Origin: Rhizobium mongolense USDA 1844
Lineage (GTDB): Bacteria; Pseudomonadota; Alphaproteobacteria; Rhizobiales; Rhizobiaceae
NCBI RefSeq assembly: GCF_000419765.1
Contig: NZ_ATTQ01000003.1
Coordinates: forward strand, 248,001 to 312,000
Reading direction: 5' to 3'
DNA: 64,000 nt
This document shows positions 1-8,079 of the stretch, one piece after another (positions within the stretch are counted from its first letter, which is position 1; each line of letters opens with the position of its first letter). Position numbers and translations under genes: made by a program. The notes beneath the pieces are model-generated. The model ran no database searches, had not been told where the DNA came from, and saw nothing but the letters and a program-made list of their open reading frames with translations.

Positions 1-1
1 G

Positions 2-1396
2 CCGGCCGCGGGCAGGGGTCGGATTGAGGTAATCGATCCCTCGACCGAGGCCGTCATTGTCGCCGTGCCCGATGCGACTGTCGTGGATGCGGCGGCGGCC
101 GTACAGGCTGCTGCAAGCGCGACAGAAGGCTGGCGCGAGACGCCGCCGCGAAAGCGTTCCGAGATCCTGCGCCGCTGCTTCGAACTCATGGTGGAACGCT
201 CCGAAACGCTTGCCACACTCATTTCGCTCGAGAACGGGAAGGCCTTGCGCGACGCGCGCGGCGAGGTGGCCTATGCGGCGGAATTTTTCCGGTGGAACGC
301 GGAGGAGGCGGTGCGCATCTCCGGCGAGTTCGGCATTGCCCCGTCCGGCGCGAACCGAATCGTCGTCGATTACCAGCCTATCGGCATCTGCGTTCTCATC
401 ACCCCGTGGAACTTCCCGGCCGCAATGGCGACCCGCAAGATCGCGCCAGCCCTTGCCGCCGGCTGCACTGTCATCCTGAAGCCCGCAAGCGAGACGCCGC
501 TGACGGCCTATGCGCTTGCGGCCATCTACGAGGAGGCTGGCGTGCCGCCGGGCGTCGTCAACGTGCTGACAACGTCGACGCCAGGCCCTGTCACCGCCGC
601 CATGCTGGCCGACCCGCGCGTGCGAAAACTCTCCTTCACAGGCTCGACGGGCGTCGGCCGCACGCTTTTGGCGGAAGCGGCGAAGAATGTCGTCTCCTGC
701 TCCATGGAACTCGGCGGCAACGCGCCGTTCATCGTTTTCGACGATGCGGACCTCGACGCGGCGATCGAGGGCCTGATGGTAGCGAAAATGCGCAATGCGG
801 GCGAGGCATGCACGGCCGCAAACCGCATTTATGTCCAGTCCGGTATCCACGATGCCTTCGCGGAAAAATTTACCCAACGCATGTCCGCTCTCAGGGTTGG
901 CCCGGGTGTGGATTCGGACACGGAATGCGGTCCGATGATCACGCGCAAGGCGGTGGAGAAGATCGACCGGCTCGTTGCGGACGCCATTTCGCGGGGCGGG
1001 CGCGCGCTCTGCGGCGGACGGGCACCGGCAGGACGCGGCTTTTTCTATCCGCCGACCGTGCTTGCAGATGTCTCCCCGGCCTCCGACATGAACCACGAGG
1101 AGATTTTCGGTCCCGTGGCGCCGCTCTACCGTTTCGACAGCGAGGCAGAGGTCGTTGCCGCCGCCAACGATACGGAATATGGCCTCTGCGCTTACATCTA
1201 TACCCGCGACATCGGCCGTGGCATGCGCGTCTCCTCGAAGGTGGAGGCAGGCATGATCGCCCTCAATCGTGGACTGGTCTCCGATCCCGCCGCCCCCTTT
1301 GGCGGTGTCAAGCAGAGCGGTCTCGGACGTGAAGGAGGGCAGCATCACGGGATTTCGGAGTTCATGGAAGCCAAGTACATTGCGACAAGTTTCTGA
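2..1396 (+). CDS. NAD(P)-dependent aldehyde dehydrogenase, succinate-semialdehyde type (5' partial)
   Basis: The reading frame is open from the first base of the window, so the N-terminus lies outside. The visible protein starts in the usual N-terminal strand (IEVIDPSTEAVI) and runs to the family's C-terminal end. It contains the substrate/cofactor segment ITPWNFPAA, the Rossmann segment FTGSTGVGR, the general-base motif MELGGN and the catalytic cysteine in GEACTAANR, which is the succinate-semialdehyde dehydrogenase (GabD-like) arrangement. The enzyme would oxidise a semialdehyde to a carboxylate in the cytoplasm. A hydrolase gene follows 11 bases later, so the two are probably co-transcribed with genes beyond the left edge. 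The true substrate cannot be told from the sequence. Confidence 0.9.
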   Translation, partial: PAAGRGRIEVIDPSTEAVIVAVPDATVVDAAAAVQAAASATEGWRETPPRKRSEILRRCFELMVERSETLATLISLENGKALRDARGEVAYAAEFFRWNAEEAVRISGEFGIAPSGANRIVVDYQPIGICVLITPWNFPAAMATRKIAPALAAGCTVILKPASETPLTAYALAAIYEEAGVPPGVVNVLTTSTPGPVTAAMLADPRVRKLSFTGSTGVGRTLLAEAAKNVVSCSMELGGNAPFIVFDDADLDAAIEGLMVAKMRNAGEACTAANRIYVQSGIHDAFAEKFTQRMSALRVGPGVDSDTECGPMITRKAVEKIDRLVADAISRGGRALCGGRAPAGRGFFYPPTVLADVSPASDMNHEEIFGPVAPLYRFDSEAEVVAAANDTEYGLCAYIYTRDIGRGMRVSSKVEAGMIALNRGLVSDPAAPFGGVKQSGLGREGGQHHGISEFMEAKYIATSF

Positions 1397-1407
1397 AGGA
1401 GGAACCT

Positions 1408-2244
1408 GTGGTCGCCGATCCGTTCCGTATTCGTGACCATGTCGCAAGTTTCGACGACATTGTCGACGATATCCGCACCCGCAGCAGCGTCACTCGCCGC
1501 ACCGTCGCCATGGAGGCCAACGTCGCCTACGGTCGCCAGTCGGGCGAGACGCTCGATATCTTCCTGCCAAATAGTGCCGGTTCGGGCGTGCCGATCCACA
1601 TGTTCATCCATGGCGGCTATTGGCGTATGTTCTCCAAGGAAGACTATTCCTGCGTCGCCGAGACCATCATCCGCGCAGGTGCGGTCGCCGCTATTGTCGA
1701 TTATTCGTTGATGCCCATCGCCAGGATGGAGGTCCTGATCGGTCAGGTCCTGAAAGCCAAGGCTTTCCTTTTGGCGCATGCCGATCGCTTTGGCGCCACG
1801 CCCGGGAGATTCTCGGTCAGCGGCCACTCCGCTGGTGCACATCTTGCGACCTTTCTCTTCAATCGCTCGGTAGCGCCCTCGGGTGTAATTGCTGCTTTCC
1901 TGCTTGGCGGGCTATACGATCTCGAACCCTTGCAGACGTCTTTCCTCCGTGACGAGATCGCCTTGAGCGACGAGGAGGTGCGACGGTTTACGCCGATGAA
2001 TCGCGAGCACGACCCTGCAACGCGCGTGGCTATCATGACCGGCGAACTGGAGACTAACCCCTTCCAAACCCAGGCAAATGCCTTCAAGAACCTTCTTGCC
2101 GCCCAAGGGCTTGAAGTGCGAGCATCGCGCGTTGCTGACGGAGATCACATGAGCACGGTACGCGATCTCGCCGTCGTTGGCACACCCATAGCGGCGGCAT
2201 TGCACGCCTTCATTGCCAATGATGCCTGCGAGATATCGCGGTGA
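1408..2244 (+). CDS. Alpha/beta hydrolase, arylformamidase-like
   Basis: A 278-residue alpha/beta hydrolase. HGGYW (residues 68-72) is the oxyanion-hole segment typical of kynurenine formamidase and bacterial esterase relatives. GHSAGAH supplies the nucleophile Ser141, and a late DGDHMS segment probably supplies the catalytic histidine. The start is GTG, placed by a strong AAGGAGG ribosome-binding site that overlaps the end of the preceding dehydrogenase gene. The product is cytoplasmic, with no signal peptide or membrane segment. The close linkage to an aldehyde dehydrogenase suggests hydrolysis of an amide or ester in the same degradative route. Kynurenine formamidase activity is possible, but no other tryptophan-pathway gene is visible. 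Confidence 0.85.
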   Translation: MVADPFRIRDHVASFDDIVDDIRTRSSVTRRTVAMEANVAYGRQSGETLDIFLPNSAGSGVPIHMFIHGGYWRMFSKEDYSCVAETIIRAGAVAAIVDYSLMPIARMEVLIGQVLKAKAFLLAHADRFGATPGRFSVSGHSAGAHLATFLFNRSVAPSGVIAAFLLGGLYDLEPLQTSFLRDEIALSDEEVRRFTPMNREHDPATRVAIMTGELETNPFQTQANAFKNLLAAQGLEVRASRVADGDHMSTVRDLAVVGTPIAAALHAFIANDACEISR

Positions 2245-2275
2245 GGGCGCAGGACCGTGAACCCCTGCGTTACCG

Positions 2276-3203
2276 TCAGCGCAAACGTTGCGGCGTTGCA
2301 TCCGCAGGAATCAGCGGCACATATTTCTCGCCGCCGAGTTGCTCTCGATGCTCGGCTTTCGCGGCGTTGACCAGCGCCGGATCGGTCAGCGCCCGTACGG
2401 CCGAAGCGGCCATGACCTTGCCGGCTTGTAGCATTCCCTTGTGGGCATAGCCCGACTTCCCCTGCGTGACGATCTGCCAAGTGTGTGGGGGTTCCGTAGG
2501 CCTCGGTCGCGACATAGACCTGGCCGGTTGGAACCAGCCAGCTAACGTCTCCAACGTCGGTCGAGCCATGCAGGAACGTCGGATCTTCCTCGAATGGGTT
2601 CAGGTCCTCGGACAGGATTTTACCGTGCTTGGCGATCCGCGGGTGCACCTCGGCCGAGAAGGTTTTCTGAATGCTCCCGTCAAAGTCTCTTTCACTGTTC
2701 GAAAACCTGGCGACGCCGAGCTTCTCAAACTCCTGATGCATCATCCGGGCAAGCGTAACGTTCGGCACCAGACCGGCTGAGGCGGCGTCGAAGGTGATCT
2801 CCAATTCCGTCCCCGTCATAAGTGCCGCGCCGCGGGCGACGTCTTTCACCCGCTCGGTAATGTCGCGCACTTGGTCCATTCGGGGAGCCCGTACTTTGTA
2901 GAGCACCTGCGCGTGAGACTGAACCACATTTGGTGCTCGCCCACCCGGGTCGGTGATCGCATAATGGATGCGGCCGTCCTGAATGATGTGCTCACGCAGA
3001 TAGTTGCAACCGACATTCGTCAGTTCCACCGCATCCAGCGCCGAACGACCAAGATGTGGCTCGAATCCGGCATGGGCGCTGGTGCCCCGGAAGGTAAAGT
3101 ATAACTGATTGGTCGCCAGCATCCGGGCGTTATATGCGAGGTTCTCGTCCCACGGATGCCATGTGAACGCCACGTCGACGTCGTTGAAGAGCCCGCAAAC
3201 CCA
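2276..3203 (-). pseudogene. Remnant of M20 amidohydrolase (AbgB-like), truncated and frameshifted
   Basis: Reading leftward from about 3200, one frame encodes the middle of an M20/AbgB-type amidohydrolase: GLFNDVDVAFTWHPWDEN, then SAHAGFEPHLGRSALDAVEL, TDPGGRAPNVVQ and GSTDVGDVSWLVPT. The frame is lost near 2488, in a run of five C/G bases. A second frame then continues the family's C-terminus (HTWQIVTQGKS, AHKGMLQAGKVMA) to a stop at 2276. The N-terminal third, with the first metal ligands, is missing and there is no start codon. The truncated edge abuts another gene fragment on the opposite strand at about 3200. Known relatives cleave p-aminobenzoyl-glutamate or N-acyl amino acids; this copy should be inactive. 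Confidence 0.8.
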
Positions 3204-3717
3204 GACGCTCTGGAACCGGTTGCCCAACGCTGAGAGAAGTCGGTTCCTGCGCCACGCATTGCCTTGGTGGAATATCCACCGGCACCGCGTCGGATGTGTT
3301 CGAGCGCTTTCAGGAACTCCTGCGGGGCGGTCAGGTGTCGATACATGCCGGCTACCTTTTGGATATGGTCGAGCAGGACGAAGCGCTCAATCTCCGATAC
3401 AGGGCCAGAGGTCGCCAGGACATTCTGTCTCTTTGCGCGAACTGGGTCGTAAACTGCACGGGCATGGAACGGGCAGGTATCGCCCATTCGCCGTTACTGC
3501 GCGAAATGCAGCGACAGCGACTGATAAAAGCAGATCCGCTCGGCCTCGGCATCACCGTCGACCCGCAATCGCGCGTACCACGCCCTGAGGAAGCTCCGTA
3601 CTCATCTATGTCGTTGGAGCGCTGAGCGCGGGACAATTCTGGGAAATTACAGCGGTCCCTGATATTCGTGCGCAGGCAAGAAAGGTTGCAGTGGCCATTG
3701 CTGCGATCCGGCAGTGA
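3204..3717 (+). pseudogene. Remnant of FAD/NAD(P)-binding protein (YdhS-like C-terminus)
   Basis: Three frames used one after another encode the C-terminal part of a YdhS-like FAD/NAD(P)-binding protein. The first has LWNRLPNAERSRFLRHALPWW and IHRHRV. From about 3296 the next has VNCTGMERAGIAHSPLLREM and LIKADPLGLGITVD. From about 3598 the last has LIYVVGALSAGQFWEITAVP and DIRAQARKVA, then a stop at 3715-3717. The dinucleotide-binding N-terminus is absent. At least two frameshifts separate the pieces, so no functional product is expected. The 5' edge coincides with the broken edge of the amidohydrolase remnant on the other strand, which marks a recombination or deletion junction. Confidence 0.75.
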
Positions 3718-4083
3718 GCGCTCTCGCATGACATCGGCTGTCCTCTAGCCGGCGCCGGCTTTTCCGAATATGCCGCCGACACTCTTCTGCAGGCCGCCGA
3801 CATCGGTATTTTCTCCGCGGCAATTATCCAGTTCTAAATGAGCCAGACGTCGGCCGGTGGGCTTGATGGCACGTCACACGACGCAACAAGGCTATTCGGC
3901 AAATGCCCGATCGATGCCTGGTGGCGACTTCCGAGCTGCCTTGGCGACGCGGCATTCGGCGAAAAGATTTTTCTCTCTTGGCTGTCACCAGGGTTTGCCG
4001 TTTCTTTAATCGAGTAAATTTATAGACTTTATTATTGAAGACTGGCGCGACCGTCCGCGCGCTTTGAAGGCAAAGGAACCAAA
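3718..4083. other. Intergenic stretch upstream of the FMN reductase
   Basis: No gene is recognised. The first 120 bases contain a short open frame ending in LQAADIGIFSAAIIQF, which may be the tail of another degraded gene that I cannot identify. The last 80 bases turn AT-rich (around 4008-4040, with TAAATTTATAGACTTTATTA) and are the likely promoter region of the downstream reductase. An AAGGAAC ribosome-binding site follows, just before 4084. Confidence 0.4.
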
Positions 4084-4644
4084 ATGGCTGCTCCCAAATT
4101 GGTCGGCATCGCCGGCAGCTTCAATCGTCCGTCGAAGACATATGCTCTTGTTCAGAATGTTGCAGAGCGCGCCACCGAGCGCTACGGCTTCACAAGCAGG
4201 ATTTACGACCTTCATGATGTTGGTCCGTCGCTTGGCCGTGCGATCTGGCGCAAGGAACTCGATGATCAGGCGCAAGAGATTATCGATGCCATCGTTACCT
4301 CGGACGCTCTTATTGTCGGCGCGCCAACCTACAAGGGCTCCTATCCTGGCCTCTTCAAGCACCTGGTCGACCTGATCGATCCGCATGAGTTGCGGGCTAA
4401 ACCGATCGTCATAACGGCGACAGGGGGAGGCGACCGTCATGCGTTGATGGTCGAACATCAGTTGCGGCCGCTGTTCGGCTTCTTCATGTCTCATACCCTG
4501 CCGACGGCTGTTTACGCATCCGATCGTGATTTCACAGACTATCGTGTTTCTTCCGCGCCGCTCTCAAATCGGATCGAGGAGGTGGTCGGTGAGCTCGCAG
4601 CTTTCTTCCCCGCAGAAAATCCAATTCTAGCCGCAGCCGAATAG
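4084..4644 (+). CDS. msuE: NAD(P)H-dependent FMN reductase, MsuE family
   Basis: A 186-residue flavodoxin-fold reductase, the same length as MsuE of Pseudomonas. GIAGSFNRPSKT near the N-terminus is the FMN phosphate loop. VGAPTYKGSYPGLFKHLVDL and the segment GGGDRHALMVEHQLRPLF followed by FFMSHTLP are characteristic of the SsuE/MsuE branch. These enzymes supply reduced FMN to two-component flavin monooxygenases that cleave C-S or C-N bonds. A luciferase-like monooxygenase is encoded 2.1 kb away on the other strand and is a plausible partner. ATG at 4084 follows an AAGGAAC site. The symbol rests on family resemblance, so the actual partner is inference. Confidence 0.85.
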   Translation: MAAPKLVGIAGSFNRPSKTYALVQNVAERATERYGFTSRIYDLHDVGPSLGRAIWRKELDDQAQEIIDAIVTSDALIVGAPTYKGSYPGLFKHLVDLIDPHELRAKPIVITATGGGDRHALMVEHQLRPLFGFFMSHTLPTAVYASDRDFTDYRVSSAPLSNRIEEVVGELAAFFPAENPILAAAE

Positions 4645-4697
4645 CTGACCGGGTGTATCCGCTCGCGAACGCCGCTCAAGCCGACAAGGAGGCAAAG

Positions 4698-4871
4698 ATG
4701 GACAAGACCAATGCGGCAATTCTGTCGGAAGAGCTGTGGAGCGTTTTCGACTTTGCGCGGCGATACCGCCTGGAGAAAAGGGAGGAAAACCGCCTCCTCA
4801 TGCTCTTCGGCCCGTACGCGTCAGCCCATGACTTGCTCACGAATGCGCGCCGGCATTCGCTCATTTCCTGA
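4698..4871 (+). CDS. Small hypothetical protein, 57 residues
   Basis: A short charged protein (MDKTNAAILSEELW..., ending ARRHSLIS) preceded by an excellent AAGGAGG site seven bases before ATG 4698. A central LEKREENRLLMLFG stretch looks helical. There is no signal peptide or membrane segment, and I do not recognise the family. It is the first of four consecutive small ORFs with good ribosome-binding sites between the FMN reductase and the DsbA-fold isomerase, which argues for real expression. Translation is supported only by the ribosome-binding site and context. Confidence 0.55.
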   Translation: MDKTNAAILSEELWSVFDFARRYRLEKREENRLLMLFGPYASAHDLLTNARRHSLIS

Positions 4872-4913
4872 GACGGGTCAATACAATCGCAATTGCGCAA
4901 AACGGAGGATCGT

Positions 4914-5096
4914 ATGATGCAGGAATTCGTCAACCATCTCAAAGCGCTCTTCGATAGCCTTTTTGCTAGTAAATCGGATGCGACGCCACGCGGCCAAAAT
5001 ACGGGCGAGGCGCCCCGAAACCACGACGAAGGCGACCGCGAACTGCGCGAGTATGAACTCTATTACTGGAGTGCCGCGCCTGGACCCTGGTACTGA
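4914..5096 (+). CDS. Small hypothetical protein, 60 residues
   Basis: ATG 4914 follows a CGGAGGA site by four bases; a second ATG sits directly after it. The product begins with an amphipathic helix (MMQEFVNHLKALFDSLFA), continues with a polar linker, and ends in an aromatic tail (ELYYWSAAPGPWY). No known domain was recognised. It sits 42 bases after the previous small ORF and 10 bases before the next one on the same strand, consistent with a short polycistronic run. Confidence 0.5.
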   Translation: MMQEFVNHLKALFDSLFASKSDATPRGQNTGEAPRNHDEGDRELREYELYYWSAAPGPWY

Positions 5097-5106
5097 GGAA
5101 ACGGCA

Positions 5107-5250
5107 ATGGCACTCGCTTTTGATCTTCGTCGGCCAATCCAGAAGTTGGATACCAAGAACATCCAATCCAAAGCCGTGCACTGCATGGCGGTCGGCTCCA
5201 TAGTTTCGTCGTTCACTTTCATTTTGGCACTGGTGGTTGGTGTCCTCTGA
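5107..5250 (+). CDS. Small single-pass membrane protein, 47 residues
   Basis: A GAGGAAA site precedes ATG 5107 by a normal distance. The N-terminal half is basic and polar, and the C-terminal half is one hydrophobic segment (VGSIVSSFTFILALVVGVL), which predicts a single transmembrane helix with a cytoplasmic N-terminus. The family is not recognised. It lies in a run of small ORFs with similar spacing. A role as a membrane-anchored accessory peptide is possible but is only a guess. Confidence 0.5.
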   Translation: MALAFDLRRPIQKLDTKNIQSKAVHCMAVGSIVSSFTFILALVVGVL

Positions 5251-5333
5251 TGTCCAGACTGCTGCTGCATCGAAGATGGTCTCTGCTGTGCGAACGCGCA
5301 GCGCCGGCCATTTGAACGCAAGGAGCCCAGCAC

Positions 5334-5642
5334 ATGTCCGATCTTGTCAGTGATCTGCTGCATTTATCAGATGATCAAGGGACGGATGCCAAAGAACGCC
5401 GCCGCCAGCTTATTGATCGACTTATTCGCACATTAATGGAGACGGCGACAGTCCTCGCTCCCAATGACGACCGCCAGTCGCCCATTCCCGTCCTGCGGCT
5501 CATTGACGTGATCGAAGGAATGACAAGCAGCATTGCCGACGCTGACGATGCGACGTTCTCGGCGATCGTCGAAGAAATCGCTTTGCTTCTGCGCACGCTG
5601 GAACGGCACCGACAAGAGATGGCGAGATTTACGGTCCATTGA
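5334..5642 (+). CDS. Hypothetical helical protein, 102 residues
   Basis: An AAGGAG site eight bases before ATG 5334 supports translation. The protein is predicted to be almost entirely helical, with acidic and basic heptad-like stretches (RRRQLIDRLIRTLMETAT, IVEEIALLLRTLERHRQEMA) and no signal peptide or membrane segment. I do not recognise the family. It is the last and largest of the small-ORF run, and 219 bases with no convincing gene separate it from the next gene. Confidence 0.5.
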   Translation: MSDLVSDLLHLSDDQGTDAKERRRQLIDRLIRTLMETATVLAPNDDRQSPIPVLRLIDVIEGMTSSIADADDATFSAIVEEIALLLRTLERHRQEMARFTVH

Positions 5643-5861
5643 ACTTGGGAGCGGGCTCGTTGAGCGCGCCACCACAGGGAGGCAATTTAAGACCGGCAAC
5701 CAGCAGATGTCCTTTATTGCGGAATTTGTAGCGCTGGGCGCCGTGCGCAATCCGACACCGCTGCCCTTCCAGAGTAGCCCCAGGAAAGACCGGAAAGCAG
5801 CGGCGATTTCGACACACGCTAAAGACGCCGCCGATAGTGTTTATGAATAGGAATACAAACG

Positions 5862-6458
5862 TTGACCAAAGTTGTTGAATACTTCTTTTCCATCGGATCG
5901 CCCTGGTCCTATATCGGCTTCGACGCCTTCGTCGAAGTCGCAACGAAAAGCGACGTCGAGATCAGGCCATATCTGACGACCGTCGTCGAAGAAAATGGCG
6001 GTATCTTTTCGCGCAATCGTCCAGAGATCCGCCGTGCGTACTGGATGCGAGACCTGAAACGTTGGGCGCGCGTGCGCGCCAAAGATCTGTGGCTGGAAAA
6101 CCGTCCGGGACTGAGCGACCCGGCGCCTGCCTCTCTTATCGTTATTGCCGCCTATCTCGACGGCAAAGACTGGATCGGCCTTACGCGTGCTTTGCAGCGC
6201 GCCTATTGGAGTGAAGCAAAGGATATAGGCAAGCCTTACATCCGCGAAGCCGTTGCGGACGCCGCCGGTTTTGACGGCGCGGGCCTGTCGAAGCGGCAAG
6301 CGGACCATGACGTGCAGAGCAAATGGGCTCAGGACCGGGAGCATGCCGTGAAGAGCGGTGTCTTTGGTTTTCCGACGTTCCTCTATGAAAGCGAGATCTA
6401 CTGGGGACAGGACAATCTGCCTTTCCTTGAGCGTCACTTGGGCGGCGACAGGCCCTAA
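5862..6458 (+). CDS. DsbA-family 2-hydroxychromene-2-carboxylate isomerase-like protein
   Basis: A 198-residue thioredoxin-fold protein of the DsbA/GST-kappa/HCCA isomerase group. The N-terminal FFSIGSPWSYIGFD has Ser-Pro-Trp where disulfide oxidoreductases have CxxC, so it is an isomerase or glutathione-dependent enzyme rather than a disulfide catalyst. The C-terminal SGVFGFPTFLYESEIYWGQDN is the typical cis-proline and substrate segment. TTG 5862 is the chosen start, behind an AGGAAT site; no better in-frame ATG precedes the conserved first strand. The substrate is unknown. The context is a region of sulfur and aromatic oxidation genes, many of them degraded. Confidence 0.8.
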   Translation: MTKVVEYFFSIGSPWSYIGFDAFVEVATKSDVEIRPYLTTVVEENGGIFSRNRPEIRRAYWMRDLKRWARVRAKDLWLENRPGLSDPAPASLIVIAAYLDGKDWIGLTRALQRAYWSEAKDIGKPYIREAVADAAGFDGAGLSKRQADHDVQSKWAQDREHAVKSGVFGFPTFLYESEIYWGQDNLPFLERHLGGDRP

Positions 6459-6517
6459 GCCCAGTGATCAGAACGGCGAACTCAAGGATCGTCGAGTACT
6501 AGAGACTTTGTATAAAT

Positions 6518-6604
6518 GGGGCGCTGCTATGCCTGCAGATTGGTCTTGAAGATGTCGATAATCTGATCTGCGATCTCGATCAGGCCCTGCGGCGTGCGTC
6601 GTAG
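6518..6604 (+). pseudogene. C-terminal fragment of a transsulfuration (Cys/Met metabolism) PLP enzyme
   Basis: The frame ending at the TAG in 6602-6604 reads ALLCLQIGLEDVDNLICDL, then DQALRRAS. This matches the end of cystathionine beta-lyase/gamma-synthase family proteins (RLSVGLEDVEDLIADLEQAL). Nothing upstream in any frame encodes the rest of the enzyme, so only about 28 codons survive. The rest of the 302-base interval between the isomerase and the monooxygenase shows no gene. The identification is by remembered family pattern and the fragment is short. Confidence 0.55.
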
Positions 6605-6760
6605 TCGGAATTCGCTCTCTTCGTGAGTAATATCAAGTCGTTAGACTCTCGTTATCAAGACTCAATCACGCAGGCCTCTGTCCCAAGGCGAAAGGGCGGT
6701 TCAATCGAAGCTCAGCTGGCGGGGCCTGTTCGGATCCTGTCAAGGCGGCGGTTCGTAGGG

Positions 6761-8065
6761 CTAGGCTGAAAGCAAAGCAGGTCTGACAAGTCCCAGGTGG
6801 TCACGCAGCGTCGAGCCACTGTAGTCGGTGCGGAACAGTCCACGTTCCTGCAGGATCGGCACCACCAGCTGTGTAAAGTCCTCCAACCCCTCCGGGAAGA
6901 AGGGCGGCATGATGTTGAAGCCGTCGGCGGCGCGACCTTCAAACCACTGCTGCATGCGCTCGGCAATCTCCACGGGCGTTCCGAGCACGATGTGGTGGCC
7001 ACGGCCCGCGGCGACGCGCAGGGCCAACTGGCGAATGGTCAGGCCCTCGCGCCGAGCAAGAGCCGTCAAGAGTTCGGCGCGGCTGCGCAGCTGGTCTGAG
7101 ATCGGCAGGTCCGGCAAGGGGCCATCGGGATCGTAAGCTGCGAGACTGTGGCCGATACGTTCCTCGAGCAGCGGCATGGCGCTCTTGAGATCAGTCCATT
7201 GGTCCAGTTCGGCCAACTTGTCCTCAGCTTCCTTCGCCGTGCGGCCGATCACTGGCAGGAAGCCTGGCATGACAGCTACTTCGTCCGGCTGCCGGCCGAA
7301 ACCGGTCAAGCGCTCCTTGAGGCTCTTATAAAAAGCCTGTGCTTCTTCGAAGCTCTGCTGCGCGGTGAACACGACGTCGGCCGTTCGCGCGGCGAGGTCC
7401 TGGCCAGGCCCGGAGGAACCGGCCTGGATCAGGATTGGGTGGCCCTGCGGCGAACGTGGGATGTTGAGCGGTCCCTTGACGGCAAAATACTTGCCTTTGT
7501 GGTCGAGCATGTGGACTTTACTCGGATCGGCGTAGACGCCCCTCTGCTTATCCTTGACGAAGGCATCGTCGTCCCAACTGTCCCACAGCCCGCGCACCAC
7601 GTCGACGAATTCTTCAGCGACGGCATAACGCTCGTCATGCTCTGGATGCGCCTTCGAAAAATTGTTGGCCGTGCGGGCATAGGAGGTGGTGACGATGTTC
7701 CAGGCGGCCCGGCCATGGCTTAGGTGGTCGATCGAGGAAAAGGCGCGGGCCGTGTGATAGGGCTCGCCATACGTTGTCGAGGCGGTGGCGGCGAGGCCGA
7801 TCTTGTCGGTTACCATGGCGAGCGAGGCAAGCAGTGTCACCGGCTCGAAGCGAGCGATCGTCGAGGGATGCGCGTCGACGCCGCTGGTCAGGCCGTCGGC
7901 CAGGAAGACCATGTCGAACTTCGCTCTTTCGGCGATCTGCGACACACGGCGCAGAAGGTCGAAGTTCTCGCTGCCGGCCTCGGCATGCGGATGCCGCCAG
8001 CCGGACACGTGATGACCGGCGCCCTGCAGGAACAGGCCCAAATGAATTTCTCTCCTACGGCTCAT
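6761..8065 (-). CDS. LLM-class flavin-dependent monooxygenase (NtaA/YxeK-like)
   Basis: A luciferase-like monooxygenase of the NtaA/SnaA/DszA branch: LGLFLQGAGHHVSGWRHP at the N-terminus, FDMVFLADGL, VTTSYARTANNFSKAHP and PQGHPILIQAGSSGPGQDLA are diagnostic. About 434 residues is a normal length. These enzymes use FMNH2 from a separate reductase to oxidise C-N or C-S bonds. I chose ATG 8065, which has a purine-rich GAAGAAAG site. An in-frame TTG at 8083 overlaps the upstream stop but lacks a ribosome-binding site. It is last in a minus-strand operon with a polar amino acid importer and an MmgE/PrpD protein, the composition of the B. subtilis yxe operon, where YxeK cleaves N-acetyl-S-(2-succino)cysteine. 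Confidence 0.88.
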   Translation of the reverse strand: MSRRREIHLGLFLQGAGHHVSGWRHPHAEAGSENFDLLRRVSQIAERAKFDMVFLADGLTSGVDAHPSTIARFEPVTLLASLAMVTDKIGLAATASTTYGEPYHTARAFSSIDHLSHGRAAWNIVTTSYARTANNFSKAHPEHDERYAVAEEFVDVVRGLWDSWDDDAFVKDKQRGVYADPSKVHMLDHKGKYFAVKGPLNIPRSPQGHPILIQAGSSGPGQDLAARTADVVFTAQQSFEEAQAFYKSLKERLTGFGRQPDEVAVMPGFLPVIGRTAKEAEDKLAELDQWTDLKSAMPLLEERIGHSLAAYDPDGPLPDLPISDQLRSRAELLTALARREGLTIRQLALRVAAGRGHHIVLGTPVEIAERMQQWFEGRAADGFNIMPPFFPEGLEDFTQLVVPILQERGLFRTDYSGSTLRDHLGLVRPALLSA

Positions 8066-8079
8066 GGCGAGGTCTTTCT

